A stretch of 34,722 nucleotides of DNA from Gillisia sp. (GCA_024635655.1 JAGXIL010000041.1:1-34722), one strand, 5' to 3'. Counted from the stretch's first letter, positions 15,928-25,243 are shown. The notes: generated by a model from the sequence alone, not told the origin. Program-made: numbers and translations.

Positions 15928-17037
15928 ATGCCAATTTACATGGACCGCCACGATGTTTCCGAAGATGTAACTGCTGAAGTTGTGGCAGACCTACATCAAA
16001 AAGATCTTAAGATACAGCATAAGTTCAACTGTACCGGTTTAACCTACTGGTTTGACGATAACAGAAAAACGGCTTTTTGCCTATATGAAGCACCTAACAA
16101 GGAGGCGATTAAGGAAATGCACGAACAGGCTCACGGCCAGGTGCCTCACCAAATCATTGAAGTTGAGGCCGGCATCGTGGATTCCTTTTTGAGCCGAATT
16201 GAAGACCCTGAAAATTCAGAGAACACAGCACTAAACATTATTAATGACCCTGCTTTCAGAACAATTATGGTCATGGGTTTAAAAGGAAGATCTTCTCTAC
16301 GAAATGGCTCTCCTCTATTTAGATCTTCATTGAAAAATTTTAATGAGGCTTTTCTTAAAGTATTAGATTCTTTTGATGGAAAACTGGTCAAACAAACGGA
16401 TGGTTATTTTTTAGTTTCCTTTAGATCGGTTTCCAATGCTGTGCATGCCGCTTTTAATATCAGGTCCCAGTTTAAAAATTTCCTTGATGATATCAATGAG
16501 AATAGAATTTACCTCAAAATTGGTATAAGTGCAGGTGTTCCGGTAACTGAAAAGGATTCCATTTTTGAAGATTGTATCATTCTGGCCGAACGAATGTGTG
16601 AGTTTGTTAAGGGAGAAATTATAGTTTCATCTGAAGTTAAAGATCTCTATAAAAGTGAAAATTCGAATACCATTATAAAAATAGAAAGCTTAAATACTCT
16701 TACCCTGGATGATGAATTCTTCTTAAACCATTTGATGGATTATGTAGATTCCACCTGGACAGATGTAAATTTAAAAGTAACAGATTTCAGCCGGCCTTTG
16801 GGATGCAGTAAATCTAAATTGTATCACAGGATAAAATTTCTTATTGGAAAATCCCCCATCACCTTTATTAAAGAATACAGGCTCTCAAAGGCCTTGCAGT
16901 TAATGAATAAATCCTCCCGAAATATTTCCGAGATCGCTTTTGAAACCGGCTTTTCCAGCCCATCCTATTTTTCGAAATGTTTCAGGAAAAGATATGGGAA
17001 TTCCCCATCTGATTATCTGCATTCCAAATTAGGCTGA
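15928..17037 (+). CDS. Fusion regulator: DUF4242 + degenerate nucleotide-cyclase-like domain + AraC HTH
   Basis: The start is taken at the ATG that opens PIYMDRHDV, two codons after an in-frame TTG (369 residues). Residues 1-85 are a DUF4242 (SCO4226-like) domain, with YMDRHDV, GLTYWFDD and FCLYEAPNKEAI. Residues 108-250 look like a class III adenylate/guanylate cyclase fold: KQTDGYFLVSF, KIGISAGVPV and CIILAERMC match conserved strands. However, the first metal Asp (TIMVMGLKGRSS) and the GDG order (TDGY) are lost, so catalysis is unlikely. Residues 265-369 are an AraC-type double HTH ending with EIAFETGFSSPSYFSKCFRKRYGNSP. I infer a one-component transcription factor sensing a ligand through the front domains. 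It lies 162 bases upstream of the FAD oxidoreductase gene on the same strand, a likely target. Confidence 0.85.
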   Translation: MPIYMDRHDVSEDVTAEVVADLHQKDLKIQHKFNCTGLTYWFDDNRKTAFCLYEAPNKEAIKEMHEQAHGQVPHQIIEVEAGIVDSFLSRIEDPENSENTALNIINDPAFRTIMVMGLKGRSSLRNGSPLFRSSLKNFNEAFLKVLDSFDGKLVKQTDGYFLVSFRSVSNAVHAAFNIRSQFKNFLDDINENRIYLKIGISAGVPVTEKDSIFEDCIILAERMCEFVKGEIIVSSEVKDLYKSENSNTIIKIESLNTLTLDDEFFLNHLMDYVDSTWTDVNLKVTDFSRPLGCSKSKLYHRIKFLIGKSPITFIKEYRLSKALQLMNKSSRNISEIAFETGFSSPSYFSKCFRKRYGNSPSDYLHSKLG

Positions 17038-17199
17038 TCAATTCCAGGTAGTAAAATTTAAAATTTTGATCTAAAATTACCTGTATTTTATCTAAATGTA
17101 ATAGTTCTCAAATTCATTGCATAGTAACTTAGTTCAAAGGACACTCAGGTGGTAAATACCTGGTCTCTGGTTATTATAAAACAACTAAACTTAAAAGCC

Positions 17200-18594
17200 A
17201 TGTTAAATCCAACAAAAGACTTAAATGCAGATCTTATGCACGAATTTTCATCTCAAATCAGGGGTGAGATCATTCTTCCGGTAGATGAGAATTATGATGA
17301 GGCGCGGAAAATTTACAATGCCATGATCGATAAACGACCAGCCATTATTGTAAGATGCAAAGATGCCATTGATGTGGTTGCCTCTGTAAATTTTGCCCGG
17401 AAAGAGGGATTAGAAGTATCCATCCGAAGCGGCGGACATAACGGCCCGGGATTGGCACTAGTAGATGACGGCCTGGTGATCGACCTGTCACCTATGAAAG
17501 ACATACAGGTAGATCCTGATAACAAGACTGTGCGGGTTGAACCCGGTTGCACCTGGGGAGAGGTAGATGCCGCAACACATGAATATGGCCTGGCTACCGT
17601 TAGCGGGATCTTGTCTACAACCGGCGTGGGCGGACTTACCCTGGGCGGCGGACATGGTTACCTCACAAGAAAATACGGACTTACCATTGATAACCTGGTT
17701 AGTGCCGATGTAGTACTTGCAGATGGAAAACTGGTTCATACCAGTGAACAAGAAAATCCCGACCTGTTTTGGGCATTACGCGGGGGCGGGGGAAATTTTG
17801 GTGTGGTTACTACTTTCGAGTACCGGCTACATCCCGTTAAAAATGTGATTGCAGGGCCTATGTTCTGGCCTCTTGAAGAGCTTGAGACCACTTTGAAGTG
17901 GTACCGCGACTGGCTACCTCAAATGCCCGACGATGTTTATGCTTTTTACCTTGTAGCAGAAGTACCCGCAGGAGATCCATTTCCAAAGGAGATCCATGGA
18001 AGAAAAGTTTGTGGCCTCGTATGGTGCTACACCGGCCCGCAGGATCAATTTGAAGGTATATTGCAGCAGGCCCGTAATGTGGCAAAACCAATATTTGAAT
18101 TTACCGGGGAAATGCCTTACCCAACCTTGCAAATCATGTTTGATGGGCTTTATCCGCCAGATTACCAATGGTACTGGAAAGGAGATTTTGTTCGGGAAAT
18201 AAATAATGAGGCCGTAGAAGAACACCTGCGTTTTGGCACTGTACCTACTTCTCATTCCACGATGCACCTGTATCCGGTCAATGGTGCAGTTCACAGGGTT
18301 AAAAAGAATGAAACCGCCTGGAGCAAACGTGAGGCCAATTGGTCGATGGTGATCGTAGGTGTGGACCCAAATCCTGAAAAGGTTGAAGAAATGAAAACCT
18401 GGGCCCGGAGCTACTGGGAAGCAGTGCATCCTTATACCCTTGGAGGATCTTATATCAACTTCATGATGGAAGAGGGACAGCATCGCATAGAAGCATCTTA
18501 CGGAGAAAATTACGAGCGCCTGCAAAAAATAAAAGCCGAATACGATCCGGAAAACTTTTTCCATATCAACCAGAATATTAAACCTAAAAAATGA
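17200..18594 (+). CDS. FAD-linked oxidoreductase, berberine-bridge (BBE) type
   Basis: A 464-residue flavoenzyme read from the ATG at 17200; an earlier GTG at 17149 adds an unconvincing leader. The PP-loop FAD domain shows VSIRSGGHNGPG with His80, the residue that carries the 8-alpha-histidyl FAD link. Next come VEPGCTWGEVD and GVGGLTLGGGHGYLTRKYGLTIDNL. The Cys that forms the second (6-S-cysteinyl) link in bicovalent members is absent (SGILSTTG), so FAD is probably bound by His only. DLFWALRGGGGNFGVVT and the C-terminal BBE tail YGENYERLQKIKAEYDPENFFHINQNI complete the family pattern. It would oxidise an alcohol, sugar or aromatic donor; no signal peptide is seen. The upstream DUF4242-AraC protein is a plausible regulator. 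Confidence 0.93.
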   Translation: MLNPTKDLNADLMHEFSSQIRGEIILPVDENYDEARKIYNAMIDKRPAIIVRCKDAIDVVASVNFARKEGLEVSIRSGGHNGPGLALVDDGLVIDLSPMKDIQVDPDNKTVRVEPGCTWGEVDAATHEYGLATVSGILSTTGVGGLTLGGGHGYLTRKYGLTIDNLVSADVVLADGKLVHTSEQENPDLFWALRGGGGNFGVVTTFEYRLHPVKNVIAGPMFWPLEELETTLKWYRDWLPQMPDDVYAFYLVAEVPAGDPFPKEIHGRKVCGLVWCYTGPQDQFEGILQQARNVAKPIFEFTGEMPYPTLQIMFDGLYPPDYQWYWKGDFVREINNEAVEEHLRFGTVPTSHSTMHLYPVNGAVHRVKKNETAWSKREANWSMVIVGVDPNPEKVEEMKTWARSYWEAVHPYTLGGSYINFMMEEGQHRIEASYGENYERLQKIKAEYDPENFFHINQNIKPKK

Positions 18595-18626
18595 CCGAAC
18601 AGGCATTTAAATATTTCCTCTGCAAT

Positions 18627-18664
18627 AAATATAAAAGTGGTACGTAAGTGTCACTTTTATATTT
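18627..18664 (+). terminator. Hairpin terminator candidate after the FAD oxidoreductase
   Basis: Perfect 13-base inverted repeat: AAATATAAAAGTG at 18627-18639 and CACTTTTATATTT at 18652-18664, with a 12-base loop, 33 bases after the stop. The stem is AT-rich and the T run after it is short, so it may be a weak terminator or a processing site. Confidence 0.55.
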
Positions 18665-18737
18665 TATCTACCACACGATTTTTTATAACGATGCAAGGGA
18701 TTTCAAAATCTGAGCGGAAGACGTTGATTTATAACCG

Positions 18738-18805
18738 AGTGTCAGGCTTAGCTGGCGGCAGCTCCCGAAGCCTCGGGGGTCGAAGCCGGCGTGGGAGATT
18801 TCAAT
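18738..18805. repeat. REP-like GC-rich palindromic remnant
   Basis: In an AT-rich spacer, a GC-rich segment begins GTCAGGCTTAGCTGG, contains a CCCGA/TCGGG hairpin near 18766-18779 and continues GTCGAAGCC. This resembles the dispersed intergenic palindromes of the form GTCAGGCTGAGC with GTCGAAGCC in related flavobacteria, as I remember them. The rest of 18595-19068 holds no gene. Confidence 0.4.
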
Positions 18806-19068
18806 CTTATTCTGAAATGAGGCTATTCTAGTCTCCCAACTTCGTGTTAAAATCATCATGAACCTCCGGCGTGAAAAATTTCCTGGCGTTAAGGAAGATC
18901 CTTCCTTCCCGCACCTCCAGTATTTCCAAAAACCGGAAAAAGCTTCCTGAAGTTTATTAAAACTACCTCTCTTAAAACAATTTCCTTGTCTTGAAATTCC
19001 GTATCTTAATAACTGCATTTCCAATAGCGGGATCAAAATGCAGGTTAAGTATTTTAACGGATAAAAGG

Positions 19069-20994
19069 ATGGACAACCAACTTTCCATAAATGAAAAGTT
19101 CCTAAAAAAACTTGAAAACATCCTCGAATCCAATTTCGAAAAAGAACAATTTGGAGTCAGGCAGTTGGCGGATGCAGTGGGTTTAAGTCGATCCCAATTA
19201 CACAGGAAACTTAATGTCATTACCGGTAAATCCACGAGCCAGTTTATAAGGGAATTCAGGTTGGAAAAAGCCATGGAGATGCTACAGAACAATGTAGCAA
19301 CAGCTTCTGAAATTGCCTATAAAGTGGGATTTAGCAGCCCTTCGTATTTTAACACGGCTTTCAACCAGTATTATGGATATCCTCCGGGGGAGGCCAAGTT
19401 TAGAAATCCATTGAACCGGGAGGAAAATGAAGAACTTCCCACTTCCAATACCCAGCCCGAAACCACAGTAACAAAAAGAAACCTGTTCACCCATAGCACA
19501 TATGTTATTGCCGCACTTGCCATACTTTTTATAGCAAGCTTCTCCTGGTATAAGTACTCCAACGCTGAACCTTCCCTTAACACAACAAATGTTGTACCTG
19601 CCATTATAAGTGAAAATTCCATTGCTGTATTACCTTTCAAAAATATGAGTGGAAGCCCTGATAATGAAGCCTTTTGCGATGGAATGACAGCAGCCATCAT
19701 CTCAAGGCTTTCGAAAATACAGGACATCGACAAGGTGATTTCGCTCACATCAATGATGAATTATAAGGCGAATGAAAAGGCGGTAACTAAAATTGCTGAC
19801 GAACTTAAGGTGCGTTATATACTGGAGTCGGGATTTCAAAAATCCGGAAATGATATAAAGATCAATCTTCAGTTAATTGAAGGTAGATCAGAAAAAATAT
19901 TCTGGTCACAGGAGTATAACGGCACCTATGATTCCATATTTAAAGTACAGGCTCAGGTTGCCGAAATGGTAGCCAGAAAACTTGACGCCAATGTTACTAC
20001 AGAGGAGCAACTGGAAATTCAACAGGCAATGACCAAAAATATGGCAGCATATGATAGCTTTTTACAGGGAGTGTATGTTTCTTCCCATTATTCAGCCAAA
20101 AATTTTATAGCCTCAAGAAAATATTTTGAAAAAGCCATTGCCCTTGACTCCGGTTTTGCTGAAGCTTATGTTAAACTTGGAACAACTTATGCAAAGATGG
20201 GAAGCTGGATTGGAAACTTAAGTAAAAAGAAGGCTGATAGTTTGGCGGCTCCCTATTTTAACAGAGCTCTTGAACTGGATCCTGATAACATTGAATTACT
20301 TTACGGCCGTGCTGAACAGGAATTTTTTAACTGGAATTTTAAAGTTGCTGACTCTCTGCTGAATATGTACAGTCAACAAACGCGTGAAAACTTTTTATCA
20401 GATTTTCTTAATTTAATGCTTGGCCGCTATGATGAGGTAATTAAGAGCAAAAATAAGCAGATTAAAGAAGATCCAATTCCTGTGCATCATAAATGGGACC
20501 TGGTATACGCATACTACTTTAAAGGTGAAATAGAAACTGCCCGGAATTTGATGGATAAAGGATTTTCAACGAATCCTGGTTACGATTTCATCTATGACCA
20601 TTTCGGTAATATTTATATTGATATGAAAGAGTACGAAAAGGCAAGAGATGTACTAGAAACAGGATTACAAATATCAGATAAACAGCATGCCTCTATGCTT
20701 GTTCATCTCGCCATAGTTTATCATTATCTTGGGGAAGAGAAGAAGTCGAATGAATTGTTAAACGAAGTTATAGCCCGCGCAAATAAAGGAGAACCTGAAA
20801 TCAATGTTTTTGTAGCACATTATTATGCACGTCTTGGGGTTAATGATAAAGCTTTTGAATGGCTGGATATAGCTTATAAAAAGCACGAAGTGGATTTAAT
20901 ATGGTTAAAGACAGATCCCAATTTATTAAAGCTGGAGAGCGATCCAAGGTACAAAGTTCTCTGTAAAAAGATTGGATTTCCAGATGTGAAATAA
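19069..20994 (+). CDS. Membrane-anchored AraC regulator with TolB/FlgO-like and TPR sensor region
   Basis: Read from the ATG at 19069, preceded by AAAGG (641 residues); an upstream TTG would add 26 unlikely residues. Residues 15-110 are an AraC-type HTH at the N-terminus, with VRQLADAVGLSRSQLHRKL and ASEIAYKVGFSSPSYFNTAF. A single membrane helix follows at about 144-161. Then comes a domain starting SIAVLPFKNMSGSPDNEAFCDGM (184 onward), the FlgO/TolB-like module often seen in CadC-like and cyclase-associated proteins. From about residue 330 to the end, tetratricopeptide repeats such as YFEKAIALDSGFAEAYVKLG and NRALELDPDNIELLYGRAE are visible. The layout suggests DNA binding in the cytosol with a periplasmic protein-binding sensor, like ToxR/CadC but with an AraC HTH. 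Its target and signal are unknown. Confidence 0.88.
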   Translation: MDNQLSINEKFLKKLENILESNFEKEQFGVRQLADAVGLSRSQLHRKLNVITGKSTSQFIREFRLEKAMEMLQNNVATASEIAYKVGFSSPSYFNTAFNQYYGYPPGEAKFRNPLNREENEELPTSNTQPETTVTKRNLFTHSTYVIAALAILFIASFSWYKYSNAEPSLNTTNVVPAIISENSIAVLPFKNMSGSPDNEAFCDGMTAAIISRLSKIQDIDKVISLTSMMNYKANEKAVTKIADELKVRYILESGFQKSGNDIKINLQLIEGRSEKIFWSQEYNGTYDSIFKVQAQVAEMVARKLDANVTTEEQLEIQQAMTKNMAAYDSFLQGVYVSSHYSAKNFIASRKYFEKAIALDSGFAEAYVKLGTTYAKMGSWIGNLSKKKADSLAAPYFNRALELDPDNIELLYGRAEQEFFNWNFKVADSLLNMYSQQTRENFLSDFLNLMLGRYDEVIKSKNKQIKEDPIPVHHKWDLVYAYYFKGEIETARNLMDKGFSTNPGYDFIYDHFGNIYIDMKEYEKARDVLETGLQISDKQHASMLVHLAIVYHYLGEEKKSNELLNEVIARANKGEPEINVFVAHYYARLGVNDKAFEWLDIAYKKHEVDLIWLKTDPNLLKLESDPRYKVLCKKIGFPDVK

Positions 20995-21220
20995 TTTTTT
21001 TGAATTGAAAAGCTGATCTAAATTTAATCATCGCCAATACATTTTTCTAATCTGAACATCCCTTGATACATAATAAACAACATAATTTATAGCCTTTAAA
21101 TTATGTGTACAACTCTTCCAATAAAATTTTAAACCATTAGCATCATGACTGTTAAGTAGTGCTTGCTTGCATGCACCATCTTTGTTTAAACAATATATGT
21201 TAATCTCTAAAATATATGTC

Positions 21221-21763
21221 ATGAAAAATTTAGTTATTTGTTTATTATTATTAGGCCTTACCAGCCTGGGTTTCTCACAAAATCACAGTGAGATAGAAGA
21301 AATACACTTAGAGGGTGTAGTAATGAGTAATGTCAACCTCAATTATCTTGAGAATGTGCAGGATATAGCATTGCCGGAAAAAATAGTGTCCATGCAAAAT
21401 GAAGCTTCGGTTTTTGATGTTATGAAATTAGTAGAATTTGATGGCCGTAAAGAATCCTTTAAAGTCAAGTTTAAAACAACCACCGGTCATATCATTGCTG
21501 ATTACAATAGAAATGGAAAGATCATTAAAACATCAGAACGTTACAAGGAAATTGCACTTCCTAAAGATCTGATCAAAGCAGTATTAAATCAGTACCCCAA
21601 GAGCACCTTTTTAAAAGTAGCCTATGCCGTAGATTACGATGATCAAAAGATGGTTGAAAAAGCCTACAAAGTTCAAATTATGAAAGATGGTAAAAAAAGA
21701 AATTTGAAGATCAAATCAGGTGGTATTTTAAATAACGCCCTTACAACAAATTCAAAGAAATGA
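21221..21763 (+). CDS. Secreted small protein, paralogue of the product at 33053-33613
   Basis: The ATG at 21221 opens a typical signal peptide (NLVICLLLLGLTSLGFSQ); upstream in-frame codons are not needed. The mature protein of about 160 residues has strand-rich segments such as FKVKFKTTTGHIIADYNRNGK, the block EIALPKDL, and a basic end GKKRNLKIKSGG. The same order of blocks (FKTKKGELNANYSNKGK, NIAVPSSL, GNKKKNLKIK) occurs in the protein at 33053-33613, so the two are paralogues. The repeated beta-strand pattern is reminiscent of periplasmic PepSY-like/BLIP-like folds, but I cannot assign a family. It is a single-gene unit with its own terminator. Confidence 0.8.
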   Translation: MKNLVICLLLLGLTSLGFSQNHSEIEEIHLEGVVMSNVNLNYLENVQDIALPEKIVSMQNEASVFDVMKLVEFDGRKESFKVKFKTTTGHIIADYNRNGKIIKTSERYKEIALPKDLIKAVLNQYPKSTFLKVAYAVDYDDQKMVEKAYKVQIMKDGKKRNLKIKSGGILNNALTTNSKK

Positions 21764-21786
21764 AAATTTTGATCTAAGATTTTCGG

Positions 21787-21817
21787 AAAGAATCCTGCAT
21801 TTTGCGGGATTCTTTAT
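21787..21817 (+). terminator. Intrinsic terminator
   Basis: AAAGAATCCTGC (from 21787) pairs with GCGGGATTCTTT (to 21814) around ATTTT, with one G-T wobble, then a short AT tail. It lies 24 bases after the stop of the secreted-protein gene. Confidence 0.75.
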
Positions 21818-22139
21818 TCCAGGCCTGCCAAACCCTGTTATTGGATGACGATTAATTTAATAACAGAGTCTCAAGGTCTAATTTTTTGCAGCACAATTTC
21901 CGGGGATCTAACTCTGCCATTAATTTGTATCTTTAAATGATGGAAACCGGATTTATGGTCACAAAAGCGGGATTAAAGAACGGCTAAAGAATTTACCTGA
22001 TAAATTTTACATAGACTAATTGGTTGAAAGAATGACATTTACCGAAAAGGTTGAACGGGGTAATAAGCAATCTGAAAAGGGTCAGAAAATATTGGAATAT
22101 ATTTAGAAAATATGGTTGCACTTATAAATTCAGAATAAA
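21818..22139. other. Gene-free spacer
   Basis: No convincing gene in about 320 bases. A promoter-like pair is present: TTTG (21887-21890), 20 bases, then TAACTCTG (21911-21918), one mismatch from TAnnTTTG. It could drive the lipoprotein gene at 22140 with a long leader of about 220 bases. Only very short frames occur inside that leader. Confidence 0.35.
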
Positions 22140-23033
22140 ATGGAAAACCTTATCCCCCTGTTTCAGAAAACAGCAATCCCCCACTCCCTTTGTCTTATCC
22201 TATGCATATGTTTACTTTCAGGTTGCCAGTCGCAGAAAGAAGAATCCCACAGAGATTATACTTTAGTAGAAGAAGAAGGAATTTTTGCAGAGCGATTTGA
22301 TTCTACCAATATTGCAGATACCCGGTATACAGATGATAACATCACTTTCAAATCCGGTACCCGTTTCCTCTATTCCTATAGGCATGTCTCTAGAGAAGGA
22401 GAGGATCTTTTCTTCCGGCATGTTCCTACAGACATTAATCACTTTAGTTCCTGGAGATTTGTGCCTGCAGATTCTGTTTCGGGAAATACCATTCAGCAGG
22501 TAAAAATTACGGTACAGCCGGGGCTTCAGCCTATGGTCAACAACAGCCCAGATTATAACCAGACGGTAATAAAATATGAATATCCGGTGACGGAAGGTCA
22601 AACCACGTTCAGTTCACATTCCGGAGTTATAGAGAATGAAAAAAACATCTGGATGCACCCGCCGCGGGACCAATATTTCAGAATCCTGGAATTAAATCCT
22701 TTTCCGTTCATCAAAGCTCCATTTGAGGTAGGGAATCAGTGGGAATGGGAACTTTCTATAGGGAGCTTTTGGGGGGACGAAAGATGGAAAACATGGGAAG
22801 GAAGTATCACCAATCAATACCAATACGAGATCACCGACAAGAAAACTCTCGATACCGCTTTTGGTGCTTTAGAGGTTTATGAAATAACAGCTACCGCCTC
22901 CAGCCGAATAGGTGAAACAGGATTAACCGCAATTTTCAACCCACAGTATGGCTTTTTAAACCTGGAATATCAGAACATCGATGGCAGCAGCACTTTGCTG
23001 GAGTTGATTGAACATGAGGTAATAAAGGAGTAG
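22140..23033 (+). CDS. Hypothetical lipoprotein
   Basis: A 297-residue protein with a long lipoprotein signal ending LCICLLSGC, lipid-attachment Cys at residue 29. The mature part is rich in aromatic residues and beta-strand patterns (FKSGTRFLYSYRHVSREGEDLFF, VGNQWEWELSIGSFWGDERWK), suggesting a beta-sandwich or lipocalin-like fold. No catalytic motif is apparent and I do not recognise the family. It is followed after 62 bases by another lipoprotein gene and then a third. The three probably form one transcription unit of surface or periplasmic proteins. Confidence 0.75.
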   Translation: MENLIPLFQKTAIPHSLCLILCICLLSGCQSQKEESHRDYTLVEEEGIFAERFDSTNIADTRYTDDNITFKSGTRFLYSYRHVSREGEDLFFRHVPTDINHFSSWRFVPADSVSGNTIQQVKITVQPGLQPMVNNSPDYNQTVIKYEYPVTEGQTTFSSHSGVIENEKNIWMHPPRDQYFRILELNPFPFIKAPFEVGNQWEWELSIGSFWGDERWKTWEGSITNQYQYEITDKKTLDTAFGALEVYEITATASSRIGETGLTAIFNPQYGFLNLEYQNIDGSSTLLELIEHEVIKE

Positions 23034-23095
23034 ATTTGGATCTGGGAGAAACCAGGATAAACTCAATAAATTCAGAACTAAAAACGTCTTAGAAC

Positions 23096-24070
23096 ATGAA
23101 AAAAATTACCTGTTTATCCCTTTTTGCCCTTCTGACCTTCAGCTCCTGTGATAAGCAGAATCCGGAGAATTATAATCATTTAATAGCCGAAGCAAGAGAA
23201 TTATACGCAGCAGGGGAATATGAAAATTCCGGCGGAAAGTATTCCCAAGCCTTTGAAATAAAGAATGGAAGTGATACCCTTTCCCATCAATATGAAGCCG
23301 CCGGAGCCTGGGCTTTGGCAGGAAAAAAAGATTCGGCTTTTGCGCAACTTTTTGCGATTTCCAATGAAGGTAAATACTATGACATTGGAAAGATATCTAC
23401 AGAGAGGAATTTTATTCCTCTAAACACAGACGATCGTTGGATGAGCATCCTGAACAAGGTTAGTGAAAATTTTAAGGAAGCCAAGGTCCGTTTATCTCAG
23501 GTTACCTCCAGCCTTGAAACAGTTCATGAAGAAGATCAATATTACAGGCAACAGCTGGATGGAATTCGGGAAACGTACGGCCATGATTCCGATGAGACCA
23601 CAGCGCAATGGGAGCTTATTCATAAACAGGATTCCATAAACCTGGATAAAGTAACAAACATTCTGGATGAGCATGGCTGGCTGGGATGGAACCTGGTGGG
23701 CCGAAAGGCAAATAATGCTATTTTCCTTGTCATACAGCATGCAGATATTGACACCCAGGAGAAATATTTACCCATATTTAGGGAAGCGGTTAAAAAGGGA
23801 GATGCTGCGCCCGACGCGCTCGCTCTTATGGAAGACCGGGTTGCACTGCGCCGGGGCAAAAAGCAAATTTATGGCAGCCAGATAGGAAGAGACCGGGAGA
23901 CAGGAGAATATTACGTTTCTCCCCTCCGGGATCCAGATAATGTAGACGAGAGGAGAGCAGAAGTAGGATTAGGCCCCATACAGGCATATATTTCTAACTG
24001 GGATCTCACATGGGATGCAGAGGCTTACAAAAAGATGTTACCTGAACTGGAAGCGATGGAGGATAAATAG
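23096..24070 (+). CDS. Lipoprotein with TPR-like N-terminus and DUF6624 domain
   Basis: Lipoprotein signal MKKITCLSLFALLTFSSC (Cys18). Residues 25-75 form a TPR-like helical pair (ARELYAAGEYENSGGKYSQAFEI, then YEAAGAWALAGKKDSAFAQL). The C-terminal half is a DUF6624 domain: GWLGWNLVGRKANNAIFLVIQHAD, LPIFREAVKKGDA, LALMEDRVALRRGKKQIYGSQ and VSPLRDPDNVDERRAEVGL. DUF6624 is common in Bacteroidota and has no established biochemical role. In this family it is often coupled to TPR modules, as here. Position suggests cotranscription with the preceding lipoprotein gene. Confidence 0.82.
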   Translation: MKKITCLSLFALLTFSSCDKQNPENYNHLIAEARELYAAGEYENSGGKYSQAFEIKNGSDTLSHQYEAAGAWALAGKKDSAFAQLFAISNEGKYYDIGKISTERNFIPLNTDDRWMSILNKVSENFKEAKVRLSQVTSSLETVHEEDQYYRQQLDGIRETYGHDSDETTAQWELIHKQDSINLDKVTNILDEHGWLGWNLVGRKANNAIFLVIQHADIDTQEKYLPIFREAVKKGDAAPDALALMEDRVALRRGKKQIYGSQIGRDRETGEYYVSPLRDPDNVDERRAEVGLGPIQAYISNWDLTWDAEAYKKMLPELEAMEDK

Positions 24071-24325
24071 AAGTCCCCGTTGCAGTGGACCCTGTGCGTC
24101 ATACCATAGCAAAAGAACAGATAATTCTCCTGAAGTACTTGCTCTGTTTTTGGTTTGTTAGAAACGGCTGCGAGTTTCCCGAAGTATCAGATCCTTTTAT
24201 GGACCTGAGAAATTTTTGGAAGCACAAGAGATCGTACCCGTGCGGTTTATCTCAGGGCCTGAAGGTTTTGCGCGGCAAGGTCACCCAAGATTAGCTAAAA
24301 TATTACTCAAACACTAAAATTCATT

Positions 24326-24739
24326 ATGAGGTTTCTCAGCACCACTTTACTTATCAGTCTCTTTCTACTTTTTCAATCCTGTTCTGAAAAGGACAATGAA
24401 TGTGACGTAAGCTGCACTGAGGAGTATCGGACTATTGTAGTAAATATTATAAACAGCGAAGGCGAACCTGTGGCTTTGGATAGTTTTAAAGTTGTGGATC
24501 TCAGGAACGGCAGGGATCTTAGTGATGAACCGGATGATCAAACTTTTCAGATCATGAGGGAGCGAGGAAATTATCCTGTTTTTAGTGATAAATATGTTGA
24601 GGATTATATGCAGGAGGAACTACAAATAAAATTCACCGGCTTTATAGAAGACGTGGAGGTTGTTAGTGAAATTTACAAAGTGGGTGCTGACTGTTGCCAT
24701 ATTTATCATGTCTCCGGGGACCTGGAACTTGTTGTTTAA
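24326..24739 (+). CDS. Small lipoprotein of unknown function
   Basis: 137 residues with a clear lipoprotein signal (MRFLSTTLLISLFLLFQSC, Cys19). The mature domain begins with a Cys pair (NECDVSCTEEY) and ends with another (GADCCHIYHVSGDLELVV), which may form disulfides in the periplasm. The middle reads VVNIINSEGEPVALDSFKVVD, a strand-turn-strand typical of small Ig-like or carboxypeptidase-regulatory-like domains. I do not recognise the family. A 255-base stretch with no convincing gene precedes it. Confidence 0.7.
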   Translation: MRFLSTTLLISLFLLFQSCSEKDNECDVSCTEEYRTIVVNIINSEGEPVALDSFKVVDLRNGRDLSDEPDDQTFQIMRERGNYPVFSDKYVEDYMQEELQIKFTGFIEDVEVVSEIYKVGADCCHIYHVSGDLELVV

Positions 24740-24964
24740 GAAGTTCCAGTTAAACCCCTGCGTAAATTTTAACCTAGTGAAATTTTGGATCTTCTTACTT
24801 CAACATAAATTTCTAAAATTATCCGGATTTTTTCTGTTTTTTCACAATTCATTCCGCCGTCTTGACGTTGTGGTATTTCCGGGTAAAATCTGTTCGGGGT
24901 AATTCAAAGTTGGAAACATTGTACAACAGAGGAGAATAGAACATCTAAACCTAAAACAAAAGTT

Positions 24965-25243
24965 ATGTATTACACTCTTTTTTATACCACAGTTGAGGAT
25001 TATATAGAACGACGTGCCCCTTACCGCGAGGAACATTTAAAAATAGCCAAAGCTGCATCAGAAAATGGAACCCTTGTTATGGCCGGCGCACTTGCTGATC
25101 CACCAGATGGGGCTTTACTTGTCTTCAAAGGAGATACCCCCGAAACAGCAGAGGAATTTGCCAGAAACGACCCCTATGTTAAAAATGGAATAATAACCAA
25201 CTGGTATGTTCGCCCCTGGAATGTGGTTATAGGAAATGAATAA
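24965..25243 (+). CDS. YciI-like protein
   Basis: A 92-residue single-domain protein of the YCII family: YYTLFYTTVEDYIERRAPYREEHL, LVMAGALADPPDGALLVFKG and AEEFARNDPYVKNGII are the conserved segments. YciI proteins are dimeric alpha+beta barrels. Some act as small dehalogenase- or muconolactone-isomerase-like enzymes, but most have no known reaction. The His in EEHL is the usual candidate active-site residue. It has no signal peptide. The flanking genes give no clear functional link. Confidence 0.88.
   Translation: MYYTLFYTTVEDYIERRAPYREEHLKIAKAASENGTLVMAGALADPPDGALLVFKGDTPETAEEFARNDPYVKNGIITNWYVRPWNVVIGNE

Noticed and set aside
17914..18606. 230-residue open frame antisense to the FAD oxidoreductase
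   Set aside because: It lies entirely opposite a gene with clear conserved motifs and has no recognisable domain.
24085..24294. 69-residue plus-strand open frame between two lipoprotein genes
   Set aside because: No domain, no signal and unusual composition; more likely non-coding.
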